The translations under genes and the position numbers were made by a program. Under the pieces are notes generated by a model. It saw only the letters and a program-made list of their open reading frames with translations. It ran no database searches and had not been told where the DNA came from. Of a DNA stretch of 64,000 nt, positions 51,287-60,803 are shown piece after piece (position 1 is the first letter of the stretch; each line of letters starts with the position of its first letter). Source of the stretch: Nodosilinea sp. PGN35 (GTDB lineage: Bacteria > Cyanobacteriota > Cyanobacteriia > Phormidesmidales > Phormidesmidaceae). The DNA is taken from positions 214,039-278,038 of the forward strand of contig NZ_JAQKQJ010000015.1 of NCBI RefSeq assembly GCF_029109325.1, in the 5' to 3' direction.

Positions 51287-52411
51287 TCAGGTCTCGGGAT
51301 TGACGTAAAAAAGCTGAGGGTTTGCCCTGTCGTCGCACAAAGTATAAAATTCTCGCCCCTGCTTAGAAATTTTCGCCTTTTCGCCATTGGCGCAGGTCAC
51401 CTTAATCGGCGTGTTGCCGCTACAGTCGGCACACTTAAAGTAGTAGCCATATTTGCCGTAGACGATGGCCAACTGACTGCTGCCACAGGCGCGACAGGTG
51501 TGAGCCGGGGCCGCCCCGGCAGAGGGTGGAGCCACCTGCCCTCGCCTAGGCTGTGGTGAGGGAGAAGACAGTTGGGTTGCCGGGGGGGCAGCCGCTCTTA
51601 GGGTAGGCGAGACCGCTTGAGGCCGGGGTGTGGATGGCGACGGCGGGTTGGCAACGGGCGATGCAACCTGCTTCGCTGCGGATTTCACCTCCGGTGGGGA
51701 GGACGGTGCCACGGCCCTGGGCAGGGGTGCTGTAGGGGCAGACATATCAGTTAACTGCGGCTGTGGTCTGTGCTGTTGCAGCAAAAATTCCGCCAGATTG
51801 GTCACGCTCTTGTCGCTAAATTCGGCCCCAGCATCTTTGAGGTTGAGGGAGAACAACCCGCTGGCCCGGCGGTAGGCCGCGTGCATCTCTTGAATGCGGC
51901 TGGTGATTTGATCGGCCTTGAGCACCCGTTTGGTGGCAAAGCCTGGGGGTCGCTGAATCATCCCAACGTCAGAAATAGCCACCAGCCCATCAAAGGGGAC
52001 GGAGGTGAAGGTGAACTGGAGCGTTAGCACTTTGCGAAAGAACTGATCCACATGGTCGTTGAGTAGGGCTTTGAGCAACTCGGCCTGGCGCTCTACTTGC
52101 AGCACGGGAGAGGGCATACCCTGCCAGGCCCGGCCAACCTGGCGCGACCACTCTCCCTGGGCGTTGACGCGAATCTGGGTGGTGACGCTTTTGCTCTCGA
52201 TCAGAATAAATCCGTGGGTGCTGATCAGCAGATGGTCGATTTGGGCGACCTCGCCCTGTCGCTCTACCCGCAAGCCGTTCAGCACTTTGATTTTGGGGTC
52301 TTCGCCAAACGCCCGGCGCAGGTAAAACGCCATCTGCTCTTCAGCCCTGCGTCCGGCCTGCACCTGCTTACTGGCATTGGGGGCAATAGGATCCAGCTCT
52401 TTAACAATCAT
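51287..52411 (-). CDS. NERD-domain (nuclease-related) protein with C-terminal zinc ribbon
   Basis: 374 aa from ATG 52411 (a GTG directly before it is also possible). The NERD domain (about 18-145) shows AGRRAEEQMAFYLRRAF, then AQIDHLLISTHGFILIESK, with the Asp and Glu-Ser-Lys expected of the nuclease-like active site. A Pro/Ala/Ser-rich linker (about 215-300) leads to a zinc ribbon, CRACGSSQ...KCADCSG, of the topoisomerase-DNA-binding or rubredoxin-like kind. NERD proteins are predicted to act on DNA or RNA. It is the first gene of the minus-strand run leading into the vWA/PP2C/kinase genes. Confidence 0.87.
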   Translation of the reverse strand: MIVKELDPIAPNASKQVQAGRRAEEQMAFYLRRAFGEDPKIKVLNGLRVERQGEVAQIDHLLISTHGFILIESKSVTTQIRVNAQGEWSRQVGRAWQGMPSPVLQVERQAELLKALLNDHVDQFFRKVLTLQFTFTSVPFDGLVAISDVGMIQRPPGFATKRVLKADQITSRIQEMHAAYRRASGLFSLNLKDAGAEFSDKSVTNLAEFLLQQHRPQPQLTDMSAPTAPLPRAVAPSSPPEVKSAAKQVASPVANPPSPSTPRPQAVSPTLRAAAPPATQLSSPSPQPRRGQVAPPSAGAAPAHTCRACGSSQLAIVYGKYGYYFKCADCSGNTPIKVTCANGEKAKISKQGREFYTLCDDRANPQLFYVNPET

Positions 52412-52497
52412 CACTCGTACGCCTAGGACTTTAGCCTTAATACAGTGCCCAGTTTTTAGACGTTAGTTTCGTGGGTGACCGGCATGGCGGCACGGCC

Positions 52498-54021
52498 TCA
52501 GCGCTGTTCTTCTAAAACGGTCAGCAGCTCTAAAAAGACGCCGTTCGTCCAGCCGAAGCCGACTTCGTTGGTGCTGTAGCCAAACTTGATGTCGTCAGAC
52601 ACTTCGCCCGTGCAGGTTTCGATGTTGTACTTTTCGAGCAAGACGCCGCAGCGCTCAAAGTCTTTGACCAGCAGAGCAACAAATTTTTCAGCCAGCCGCC
52701 GGGCTTCGGTGCTGTAGCCGTAGCGCAGCAGACCCTTCACCGCAAAGTATTGGAAGGGGGCCCAGCCGAAGGGGGCATCCCACTGGTTGCCGGAGACCAC
52801 GTTGCTGGTTCTAAAGCCTCCGGCAGCTTCAAACTTGGGCAGGTTTTCAACCAGACGCTGGGCCTGCTCGGGGGAGGCGGCCCCGCTCCACAGCGGGTAG
52901 AAGGCGGTGGCGTATTCGTAGCGGCAGTGGCAGCGCTCGCGAAAGTTGTAGTCGAGGTAAAAGCCGGAGCTGTCGTTCCACAGATAGCGGTCGATCAGCC
53001 CGCGGCGGTAGTCGGCGCGATCGCGCCACTGCTGGGCCAGCACACTATGCCCCAAAATGCCGTGAATCTGGGCCAGGTCTTGCTCCATCTGGTGCAGCAG
53101 CACGTTGAGACAGACCGGCGCGTAGTGAATCACATCGACGCTGAAGGGGCCAAAGCGGTTAGTGGGGTCGAGGCCCGACTCGCGCATGGCGCGATCGCCC
53201 CGGTAAAACAGATCGGTCAGCTCGTCGGCCTCGGCGTCGTAGTAGAGCGAGACATCGTAGTCAGTCACCTCGTGGTCGCGGTAGTAGGCCTTGACCCGGT
53301 CAAAGTGGCTGCGGCCCTGCTCGTCGATCTCTGAGTACAGCACCTCGGGGGCGGGGCCACCCACCACCGAAAAGTAGCGCGACAGCCCGGTGGCCTGGTT
53401 GAGGTGGGGCGGCACCACCCAGTAGTAGTAGTAGCTTTCCAGCTGGGGCAGGGTGCTCAGCAGCCAGTCGGTATCCTGGCAGTGCTCGTACCAGGCCAGC
53501 ACCATGGGCGACAGCAGCGGCGGCTGCGATCGGTTGAGGTAGTAGGTGCGGTTGGCGTTGAGCACGCTGCCGTAGTGCTTGACCTCGTAGAGCAGCTGCT
53601 CCAGCAGGCTTTTAGCCAGGGCGTACTGCTGGTCGCGCAGCAAACCGAGCAAAATAAAGTAGCTGTCCCAGCCGTAGAGTTCGTTAAAGCGCCCGCCGGG
53701 CACCACATAGTCGCCGGGCAGGTAGAGCAGCCCGTGGCCCTCAATTTGCTCGCACTCCAGGGGCAGATTTCTGACCGAAACCTGCTCTAAAACCTCAGGG
53801 GCAACCGTTTGCTTCAGGTGTGCTACCACATCGTCGAGATCCTCCTGGCCGGAAATATAGAGCAGCCAGGGGCCTGCTTTTTCGTGCTCAATTTTTTCGT
53901 CGTAGGCGGCGGCGAGCAGCTGATCGGGGGAACGGGTCAGCACCTGCCACTGATCGCGAACGTAGGTTTTGATCGCGGCAATGGTAGGAGACTCGAGAAT
54001 CGATGAAGTTTGCAGGAGCAT
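52498..54021 (-). CDS. treH: Trehalase, GH37 family
   Basis: 507 aa, hydrolyses trehalose to two glucose. The family signatures PGGRFNELYGWDSYF (near residue 108) and GNQWDAPFGWAPFQYF (near 425) are intact. There is no signal peptide, so it acts in the cytoplasm. It lies 95 bp downstream of treY, after treZ, the gene order known from Nostoc. It degrades the trehalose that the two upstream genes make, and a hairpin between treY and treH may lower its expression. Confidence 0.93.
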   Translation of the reverse strand: MLLQTSSILESPTIAAIKTYVRDQWQVLTRSPDQLLAAAYDEKIEHEKAGPWLLYISGQEDLDDVVAHLKQTVAPEVLEQVSVRNLPLECEQIEGHGLLYLPGDYVVPGGRFNELYGWDSYFILLGLLRDQQYALAKSLLEQLLYEVKHYGSVLNANRTYYLNRSQPPLLSPMVLAWYEHCQDTDWLLSTLPQLESYYYYWVVPPHLNQATGLSRYFSVVGGPAPEVLYSEIDEQGRSHFDRVKAYYRDHEVTDYDVSLYYDAEADELTDLFYRGDRAMRESGLDPTNRFGPFSVDVIHYAPVCLNVLLHQMEQDLAQIHGILGHSVLAQQWRDRADYRRGLIDRYLWNDSSGFYLDYNFRERCHCRYEYATAFYPLWSGAASPEQAQRLVENLPKFEAAGGFRTSNVVSGNQWDAPFGWAPFQYFAVKGLLRYGYSTEARRLAEKFVALLVKDFERCGVLLEKYNIETCTGEVSDDIKFGYSTNEVGFGWTNGVFLELLTVLEEQR

Positions 54022-54050
54022 GGGGTTTGGGTTTGAGATTAGACAAAATT

Positions 54051-54086
54051 GCCCCCAGGCCCCCTTTAAATCGGGGCCTCCGGGGC
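54051..54086 (-). repeat. Hairpin between treY and treH
   Basis: Inner stem AGGCCCC/GGGGCCT (54057-54063, 54073-54079) around an AT-rich loop, with an outer GCCCC/GGGGC pair. A C-rich/TTTAAA/G-rich element of this kind is common between cyanobacterial genes. Possible intercistronic attenuator. Confidence 0.55.
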
Positions 54087-54116
54087 AGAATCGCAGCGGT
54101 AAACACCACCGTCGGG

Positions 54117-56900
54117 CTACTCGGCGATCAAGATGGCGACGGGGAAACTGGCCAGCAGCTCGGACAGCCGGGCGTCCTCGGCGGCGTTAAAGGTATCGCC
54201 GGTAATCCAGTTCTTCCAGGGGCGGGCGTTCCCCGGCAGGGCCAGGGTGGTATCGCCCCACACCGCGCCAATGGGGTACTCGCCGGGTTCTACCAGACCG
54301 GTGAGAAAGCGCGGGGCGATCGCCACCACCCCCTGATCGCCCCACTGGCGAGCAAAGGCAACCACATTCTCTTCGGCTTCGCCCCGGGCAAACAACGGCT
54401 GGTAGTCGCTCTGCTCAAACAGCTCGCCGTGGGCCTGCCGCGCCGCCAGCCCGCAGTGGGTCACCCACAGCTTGATGCGCCCGTCGTGGCGGTACTCCAG
54501 CAGGTTTTTGAGCAGGCCGGGGCGATCGCCCTCAGCCCACTGCTGCAATTCCTGGAGCCACTGGCGACGCCGACCGTAGTCCACCGGGCGGCGGTTGTCG
54601 GGGTCAACCAGGCTCAAGTCCCACAGTTCTTGGCCCTGGTAAATATCGGGCACCCCCGGCAGCATCAGCTTCAGCACCACCTGGGAGAGCGAGTTGTAGA
54701 TGCCGTAGTCGGCGATGCGCCGCTGAAACTGGCGAAACTCCTTGAGAAACTTGTTCTCGTCGCCGGGGGCCAAAATGGCGCGGGTGAAGGCCACGTAGCC
54801 CTCTTCGTAGTCGGCGTCGGGGCGCAGCCAGGCGGTGTGCACCTTGGCCTCGCGCACGGCCTTGACCACGTAGTCGGCGATGCGATCGCTAAAGCTAGCC
54901 AGCTCCCCGTCGTCGAACGGGAACGCCCCCACCAGGGTTTGGTAGAGAAAGTACTCATCGTTGGCGTCGGGCACCACCTGGTCGCGCACCACCGTCTTGT
55001 GGCTGCCGTTGAGGCTGCGCCAGAGGTTGACCGCCGTCTCCCACTCGCCGGGCAGCTCCGAGAGCACGTTGAGCCGGGCGCGCACGTCTTCGCTGCGCTT
55101 GGTGTCGTGGGTCGAGGTGGCGTTGATGGCGTGGGGCCACTGCTGCTGCCGCTGCTGCTGCCGGTGATGAAACTGCCGCAGCGAGAGCCCAAACTGCCCC
55201 GGCGTGCCGCCCACCTCGTTGAGGCTAATGAAGCGGTTGTAGCCGTAGAACAGCGTGTCTTCTAGGCCCTTGGCCATCAGCGGGCCGGTAAACTGCTGCA
55301 AGCGCATAACAAAGTGCAGCCACTGGGCCTTCTCTTCCTCAGGCAGGGAGCCCTCAAAGTTGAGCGACACGAAGCGCTCGATCAAGTCCAGCTCGTTGAC
55401 CAGCTGGGGAATCCGCTTGCGGGCGGCCTCCAGCGCCTCCCGCATGTAGGCCAGATCGCGCTCGGAGATCTCCTCCTGGTTGACGTAGGTGCAGTAGATG
55501 GGGAAGGCAATCAGCACCTCTTCGATGGCGGTGCGCAGGCCGTAGAGGGTGAGGTCGCGCCCGTAGCGGTACTGCTGGCAGACCCGCTTGAGAAACCGGG
55601 CCAGGTTGTTGATGTCGCCCACCAGGTTGGTGTCGGCAATCAGCCGTTTTTTGGCGGACACCAGCTCGGTGTAGGGGGTGGTTTCGCCGGTCAGCTGCTG
55701 GTAGAGGCGGGTGAAGGCATCCTGGTTGTCCTGCTGGCAAAAAATGCCGTTGAGCTGCACCAGCGAGTCGTAGCCCGAGGTACCCTGAATGGGCCAGGCG
55801 CTGGGCAGAGTCTCTTCGGCCTCGAGAATTTTTTCGATGACGATGTAGGTGTCGCCGAGGCGATCGCGCAGCCGTTCCAGGTAGCGGCTGGGGTCGTAGA
55901 GGCCGTCGATGTGGTCAATTCTGACGCCGTTAAACTGTCCCGTCTTGACCATCTGGCAGATCAGATCGTGGGTCTGCTCAAACACCTCCTCGTTGTCGAT
56001 CTTGAGGCAGATCAGCTCGTTGACGGTGAAGAACCGGCGGTAGTTGAGTTCCTCAGCCCCCACCTTCCAGAACGACAGGCGGTAGAACTGTTCGGAGAGC
56101 AGCTCGTCGAGCAGGTCAAAGCTGCTGGGCTGGCCGGGGGTGCCGTTGAAGATCACCAGGTTTTGATCGATGAACTCGCGCACGGCGTCGCTGTCCTGGT
56201 AGACATCCCACAGCAGGCCCTTGGCAAACTGGGCCTGGTCGCGATATTCGCGGCCCTTGAGATCGACGATCGCATTTTTGACCAGGTAGAGAATGCCCGA
56301 AATTTTGACAAAGGTGCGATCGCTCTTGTCGAGCTGCTGGGCCAACCGCCCCGACTGGTAGCTCAAAAACGGCCCGTAGGACTCAATGCGCACCGGAAAC
56401 CGCAGACCGTAGTAGTTGACGCTCAGCCCCGACTCGTCGTAGCTGAGCTGAATTTCGCCGCGCTCCAGACAGCGATCGTAAAAGTCCCCCAGCATCGGGG
56501 CCAGCACTCTGCCGCCCAGCTCCTCGGGGCCTTCCCACTCAATGTCGAAAAAGTTGAAGTATTCCGAGTCAGGCCCATACTCCATCACGTCCATGAGGTA
56601 CGGGTTTTGGCCGTCGTAGGCCATATGGTTGGGCACAATGTCTTGCAGCCAGCCGAGGCCGTGGTGGTGCACAGTCTCAATCAGCGGTTGAAACGCCTCT
56701 TGGCCGCCGAGTTCGGGGTTGAGCTGGGTGGGGTCAACCACGTCGTAGCCGTGGGTACTGCCCTTGCGCGCTTTGAAAATAGGCGAGGCGTAAATATCTG
56801 AAATGCCCAGGTTTTTGAGATAGTCAACAATGTCTTGGGCCGCAGAAAACCCAAACTCCGGGTTGAACTGAATGCGATAGGTAGCGGTGGGAATACGCAT
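54117..56900 (-). CDS. treY: Maltooligosyl trehalose synthase
   Basis: 927 aa GH13 enzyme that rearranges the reducing-end linkage of maltooligosaccharides to an alpha-1,1 bond. The N-terminus TYRIQFNPEFGFSAAQDIV and IYASPIFKARKGSTHGYDVV is the TreY signature. Catalytic regions are GVRIDHIDGL (nucleophile Asp), IVIEKILE (acid/base Glu) and STHDTKRSED. The length is normal. It is 116 bp downstream of treZ, whose product releases the trehalose; the three tre genes form an operon on this strand. Confidence 0.96.
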   Translation of the reverse strand: MRIPTATYRIQFNPEFGFSAAQDIVDYLKNLGISDIYASPIFKARKGSTHGYDVVDPTQLNPELGGQEAFQPLIETVHHHGLGWLQDIVPNHMAYDGQNPYLMDVMEYGPDSEYFNFFDIEWEGPEELGGRVLAPMLGDFYDRCLERGEIQLSYDESGLSVNYYGLRFPVRIESYGPFLSYQSGRLAQQLDKSDRTFVKISGILYLVKNAIVDLKGREYRDQAQFAKGLLWDVYQDSDAVREFIDQNLVIFNGTPGQPSSFDLLDELLSEQFYRLSFWKVGAEELNYRRFFTVNELICLKIDNEEVFEQTHDLICQMVKTGQFNGVRIDHIDGLYDPSRYLERLRDRLGDTYIVIEKILEAEETLPSAWPIQGTSGYDSLVQLNGIFCQQDNQDAFTRLYQQLTGETTPYTELVSAKKRLIADTNLVGDINNLARFLKRVCQQYRYGRDLTLYGLRTAIEEVLIAFPIYCTYVNQEEISERDLAYMREALEAARKRIPQLVNELDLIERFVSLNFEGSLPEEEKAQWLHFVMRLQQFTGPLMAKGLEDTLFYGYNRFISLNEVGGTPGQFGLSLRQFHHRQQQRQQQWPHAINATSTHDTKRSEDVRARLNVLSELPGEWETAVNLWRSLNGSHKTVVRDQVVPDANDEYFLYQTLVGAFPFDDGELASFSDRIADYVVKAVREAKVHTAWLRPDADYEEGYVAFTRAILAPGDENKFLKEFRQFQRRIADYGIYNSLSQVVLKLMLPGVPDIYQGQELWDLSLVDPDNRRPVDYGRRRQWLQELQQWAEGDRPGLLKNLLEYRHDGRIKLWVTHCGLAARQAHGELFEQSDYQPLFARGEAEENVVAFARQWGDQGVVAIAPRFLTGLVEPGEYPIGAVWGDTTLALPGNARPWKNWITGDTFNAAEDARLSELLASFPVAILIAE

Positions 56901-57016
56901 GGCAAACTCAGAGATGAACGATTAAACAACCTGTACCAGGCCGAAACTGCCGGGTTAAAAACCCCTAGCTCTCAGGCGGGCCTGGCATCAACCAGACGTC
57001 AGCAAGACAACCGTTC

Positions 57017-58852
57017 CTACGTTGTTGTATAAAGCGTAAACCCAAGGGGAGGCATTTCTAGAGACTGGGCCTCAGTAATTTTTTCGGGGAGGGACGATCC
57101 TGGCCCGGCCCACTCGGCAGTGGCCGAATCAAAGGTCAGCACCCAGGGCTGCTGGGGCGGTGCGATATCGACGACGCTGACGCTCTGGTTGAAGTTCATC
57201 AGGCAGAGCAGCTGCCCATCCGGGAGCGCCCGGCGGTAGACAATCACCTTTGTGTCTTCGTCGCTGCTGATCTCCATATCGTTAGAGTAGGAGGGCGCAT
57301 TGAGCTTTAGCTGTCGCCGCAGCTCCAGCAGGCGCTGGTAGTAGTTGAGCAGGGTTTTGTGCTGCCCTTCGCCGCGCAGGTGCCAGTTTAGTTTTGAGGA
57401 TTCGTAGGTGGCCACCTCGTGGGCGGGGGCAGGTTCACCAAAGCCGTGGGCCTCTTTAAACTCGCGCTTGCGGCCCTCGTAGACGGCCTCAATTAAATCG
57501 GGATCGCTGTGGTCAATGAAGTAGTTAAAGGGGGCTTCTTCGCCGTATTCTTCGCCCATAAAAATCAGGGGAATGTAGGGCGAAGTCAAGAGCACCCCCG
57601 CCGTCAGTTTGAGGGCGTCAAAGGGCACCAGTTTAGAGAGGCGATCGCAGCCCTTGGCGTTGCCGATCTGGTCGTGGTTTTGGGCGCAGACAATGAACTG
57701 GTCGGAGGGCAGATCGGTGGCCGAGTTGCCGTGCCGCCGCCGCCGAAAGGGCGAGTAAGTACCGCTGTAGACAAAGCGATCGCGAATCGCCGTCGCCAGA
57801 GCCGCGCAGGTACCAAAGTCTTGATAGTAGCCGTAGCGCTCACCGGTAATTAAGGTGTGCAGCGCGTGGTGAAAATCGTCGCACCACTGGGCGCGCAGGG
57901 CAAAGCCGCCCTGCTCAGCGGGGCGAATGATGCGGGTGTCGTTGAGGTCGCTCTCGGCGGTGACATAGAGCGGCTTGCCCAACTCGTCAGACAGCGCCGC
58001 CACCGCCTCGGCCATCTCGGCCAGCAGGTGCTTGGCGCTGAAGTCGTAGATGGCGTGGATGGCGTCGAGGCGCAGCCCATCGATGTGAAACTCGCGCAGC
58101 CAGTAGAGGGCGTTTTGAATGCAGTAGTGACGCACCCCGTCAGACCAGGTGTCGTCAAAGTTGATGGCGTTGCCCCAGGGGGTGTTGTACTTGTCGGTGG
58201 TGTAGGGGCCGTAGCTGCCGGTGTAGTTGCCCTCTGGCCCCAGGTGGTTGTAGACCACATCGAGAATCACCGCCAGCCCCTCCCGGTGGCAGGCATCGAC
58301 CAGGCGCTTGAGCCCGTCGGGGCCGCCGTAGGAGTTTTGGGTGGCAAAGGGGAACACACCGTCGTAGCCCCAGTTGCGCTCGCCGGGAAACTGCGCCACC
58401 GGCAAAATCTCCACAGCGGTAATGCCCAGGGCTTTGAGGTCGGCCAGCTGGGCGATCGCCGAGTCAAAGGTGCCCTCAGCGGTAAAGGTGCCCACGTGCA
58501 TCTCGTAGATTACGTAGTCTGACCAGGGAATATTTTGCCAGCCGCCGTCGCTCCACTGGTAGGTGGTGAGGTCAACCACCGCCGAAGGGCCATGCACCCC
58601 CTCGGGCTGATAAAACGACGCCGGGTCGGGCCGCACATCGGCCCCGTTGATGCAGTATTGGTACTGGGTGCCTGCGGCTACGTCATCTACAGTAATTGTC
58701 CAATAGCCTTCTTCACTTTTCTGCATCGGGAAAGAGGCTTTTTTAGGCGAGAGCAGCCGCAGCTCGACCGAGTCTAGCTCAGGCCCCCAAAGTGTAAAAT
58801 GGCACCGTCCATCGGCTTGGAGAATAGCTCCAACTTTGAGGTCTGATCTCAT
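57017..58852 (-). CDS. treZ: Maltooligosyl trehalose trehalohydrolase
   Basis: 611 aa GH13 enzyme that cuts trehalose from the TreY product. The N-terminal E-set/CBM48-like domain (about 10-95, CHFTLWGPELDSVELRL) is followed by the barrel: DVVYNHLGPEG, GLRLDAIHAIYD (nucleophile Asp), VTAESDLND (acid/base Glu) and CAQNHDQIGNAKG. It is the first gene of the treZ-treY-treH operon; cyanobacteria use this pathway to accumulate trehalose on drying or salt stress. The promoter should be in the 166 bp upstream, divergent from the pseudouridine synthase gene. Confidence 0.96.
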   Translation of the reverse strand: MRSDLKVGAILQADGRCHFTLWGPELDSVELRLLSPKKASFPMQKSEEGYWTITVDDVAAGTQYQYCINGADVRPDPASFYQPEGVHGPSAVVDLTTYQWSDGGWQNIPWSDYVIYEMHVGTFTAEGTFDSAIAQLADLKALGITAVEILPVAQFPGERNWGYDGVFPFATQNSYGGPDGLKRLVDACHREGLAVILDVVYNHLGPEGNYTGSYGPYTTDKYNTPWGNAINFDDTWSDGVRHYCIQNALYWLREFHIDGLRLDAIHAIYDFSAKHLLAEMAEAVAALSDELGKPLYVTAESDLNDTRIIRPAEQGGFALRAQWCDDFHHALHTLITGERYGYYQDFGTCAALATAIRDRFVYSGTYSPFRRRRHGNSATDLPSDQFIVCAQNHDQIGNAKGCDRLSKLVPFDALKLTAGVLLTSPYIPLIFMGEEYGEEAPFNYFIDHSDPDLIEAVYEGRKREFKEAHGFGEPAPAHEVATYESSKLNWHLRGEGQHKTLLNYYQRLLELRRQLKLNAPSYSNDMEISSDEDTKVIVYRRALPDGQLLCLMNFNQSVSVVDIAPPQQPWVLTFDSATAEWAGPGSSLPEKITEAQSLEMPPLGFTLYTTT

Positions 58853-59018
58853 AGGAAATAATCTTTTTTAGGCGAAGGTAGGGGCGATGCCTAAGCGAAG
58901 CATCACGCTCCGTTACTTTAGCAGCGCCAAATTGATGCCCAATCTCCTCTTAGATAGATCTTGCTATTCACCCAGACAGAAATTCTGACGCTCCTGGGGA
59001 AGCCCTATAGTCAGAAGG

Positions 59019-60749
59019 ATGAGAGCTTTCTCAACCGTGCCTGATCTCCCCTTTTACCCCCTCGACTGCTTTTTAAGCGGCGTGCCGCTGGCTAACTCAG
59101 AGGCGACTGACTACCACTACCAGGGCCGCTGCCCCCGCACCGGGCAGCACTACCGACTGCCCCGCACTGCCCTGGCGCGGGCGATCGCCCAGGCAGTCAT
59201 GGCCCAGCTCAGTGACATCCACTTCCCCGAGGGCAAAATGTTTGGGGTGCTGGTGGTGCGATCGCCCGACGGAGAGATGGGGGTACTCAAAGCGTTTTCG
59301 GGCCTGTGGCAGGGGCAGGCGCAGGTGCCCGGCTGGGTGCCACCCATACCGGGCAGGCAGGAGGTGGCCCTGCAAGAGGCCCGCACCCTCGCCGCCCTGG
59401 GGGCCATGAGAGATCGTCTGCGGGTGTTGCAGCAGCTGCCCGAGCGAGAGATCTGCGCCCGGTTGCAGGCAGAATTGTGCCGCGATCGCGCCCAGCTCAA
59501 CCAGCGGCACCGCGATCGCAAACAGGCCCGCGACCAGCAGCGCCAAACTCTAACCAGCACCCTCACTGGGGAGGCGCTGACCAATGCCCTCGCCGCTCTA
59601 GAGCAAGAGAGCCGGGGCGATAAGGCCGAGCTGCGGCAGTTTAAGCAGCGGTGGCGCGATCGCCTTGCCCCCCTAGAGGCCACCCTTGAGGCTGCTGATA
59701 CCGAGATTGCTGCCCTTAAACAGCAGCGTCGCTTCCTATCTCGCCAGCTCCAGACCGAGATGCACGCTGCTTACACCCTCACCAACTTTGCGGGCGAATC
59801 CCTGGCCATCCAGAAGTTAGCGGCCCAGGGCAACCTGCCCACGGGCACGGGCGACTGCTGCGCCCCCAAGCTGCTGCACGCGGCGGCCCAGCTCGGTCTG
59901 GTGCCCCTGGCCATGGCCGAGTTTTGGTGGGGCTCGCCCCAGGGCGACAAACAGCCCGGTGAATTCTACGGAGCCTGCGCCGATCGCTGCCAGCCGATCA
60001 TGGGCTTTCTGCTGTCGGGCCTGGCGGCCCAGGTGTTGCAGAGCGCCACCCTCCCCGTAGGGGCACAGCATGCTGCGCCCCTACAACCCCCACGCATTGA
60101 GGGTATTCCACCAGAATTGGGGATTCCTGTTCTCTACCAAGACCCGTGGCTGATCGCGGTGGATAAGCCCGCCGGGCTGCTGTCGGTGCCGGGGCGCTAC
60201 CGCGATCGCGCCGACAGCGCCCTCACCCGCCTGCGCCTAACGCTGCCACAAGACGCCTTTCTACAACCCGTCCACCGCCTCGACCAGGATACCTCTGGGC
60301 TGCTGCTGCTGGCCCTCGATGCCGACACCCACCGCCAGCTCAGCCAGCAGTTTGCCCAGCGCCAGGTGGCCAAAACCTACCAGGCGATCGTCGTCGGAGA
60401 CGTTGCCGCCCCCTCAGGGCTTATCAACCTACCGCTCTGGGGAGACCCGACCCAGCGACCCCGGCAGCAGGTGAACTGGCAGCAGGGCAAACCCAGCCAA
60501 ACCAAGTTTGAGGTGCTGCACCGCGAGGGAGCGCTGACGCGCATCGCCTTCTACCCGCTGACGGGCCGCACCCACCAGCTCCGCATCCACGCCGCCCACC
60601 CCCAGGGATTGAATGCGCCGATTGTGGGCGATCGCCTCTACGGCCACAGCGCACCGGGGCAACGCCTGCACCTCCACGCCCAATCGCTGCAATTCACCCA
60701 TCCCCACAGCCAGGCCGCGATGCTTATAGACTCCGCCGTGCCGTTTTAG
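59019..60749 (+). CDS. RluA family pseudouridine synthase with long N-terminal extension
   Basis: 576 aa. The C-terminal third (about 365-576) is an RluA-type pseudouridine synthase with VDKPAGLLSVPG, the catalytic HRLDQDTSGLLLLA and the LTGRTHQLRIH segment. Before it lie an N-terminal domain with YPLDCFLSGVP and a long coiled coil (about 145-255, Arg/Gln/Glu-rich). A GTGDCCAPKLLHAA segment follows, suggestive of a zinc or RNA-binding module. Larger RluA proteins of this architecture occur in other bacteria; the modified RNA is unknown. A REP-like palindrome (60057-60084) is embedded in frame in the linker. Confidence 0.88.
   Translation: MRAFSTVPDLPFYPLDCFLSGVPLANSEATDYHYQGRCPRTGQHYRLPRTALARAIAQAVMAQLSDIHFPEGKMFGVLVVRSPDGEMGVLKAFSGLWQGQAQVPGWVPPIPGRQEVALQEARTLAALGAMRDRLRVLQQLPEREICARLQAELCRDRAQLNQRHRDRKQARDQQRQTLTSTLTGEALTNALAALEQESRGDKAELRQFKQRWRDRLAPLEATLEAADTEIAALKQQRRFLSRQLQTEMHAAYTLTNFAGESLAIQKLAAQGNLPTGTGDCCAPKLLHAAAQLGLVPLAMAEFWWGSPQGDKQPGEFYGACADRCQPIMGFLLSGLAAQVLQSATLPVGAQHAAPLQPPRIEGIPPELGIPVLYQDPWLIAVDKPAGLLSVPGRYRDRADSALTRLRLTLPQDAFLQPVHRLDQDTSGLLLLALDADTHRQLSQQFAQRQVAKTYQAIVVGDVAAPSGLINLPLWGDPTQRPRQQVNWQQGKPSQTKFEVLHREGALTRIAFYPLTGRTHQLRIHAAHPQGLNAPIVGDRLYGHSAPGQRLHLHAQSLQFTHPHSQAAMLIDSAVPF
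60057..60084. repeat. REP-like palindrome inside the pseudouridine synthase gene
   Basis: 28-bp near-perfect palindrome: 14-bp arms GTAGGGGCACAGCA and TGCTGCGCCCCTAC, one mismatch. It is the GTAGGGGC(G/A)CAGCATGC type common between cyanobacterial genes. Here it is read through in frame as VGAQHAAPL. Confidence 0.75.
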
Positions 60750-60782
60750 TTGAGATGCGTTTAAGGAGCAGTTTCTCCAGTG

Positions 60783-60803
60783 GTGGGCAGTGCCCACCCT
60801 ACG
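60783..60803. repeat. REP-like palindrome after the pseudouridine synthase gene
   Basis: GTGGGCA/TGCCCAC around one G (60783-60797), followed by CCTACG. Relatives occur at 61381-61403 (GTAGGGTGGGC...GCCCACCAC) and 62092-62111 (GTAGGCAGTGCCCATCCTAC). The remaining gap to 61042 contains a CAAGGACG/CGTCCTTG hairpin at 60882-60903 and no gene. Confidence 0.6.

Noticed and set aside
54003..56801. Long plus-strand frames over treY
   Set aside because: Antisense shadows of the GC-rich treY gene; the minus strand has complete TreY motifs.
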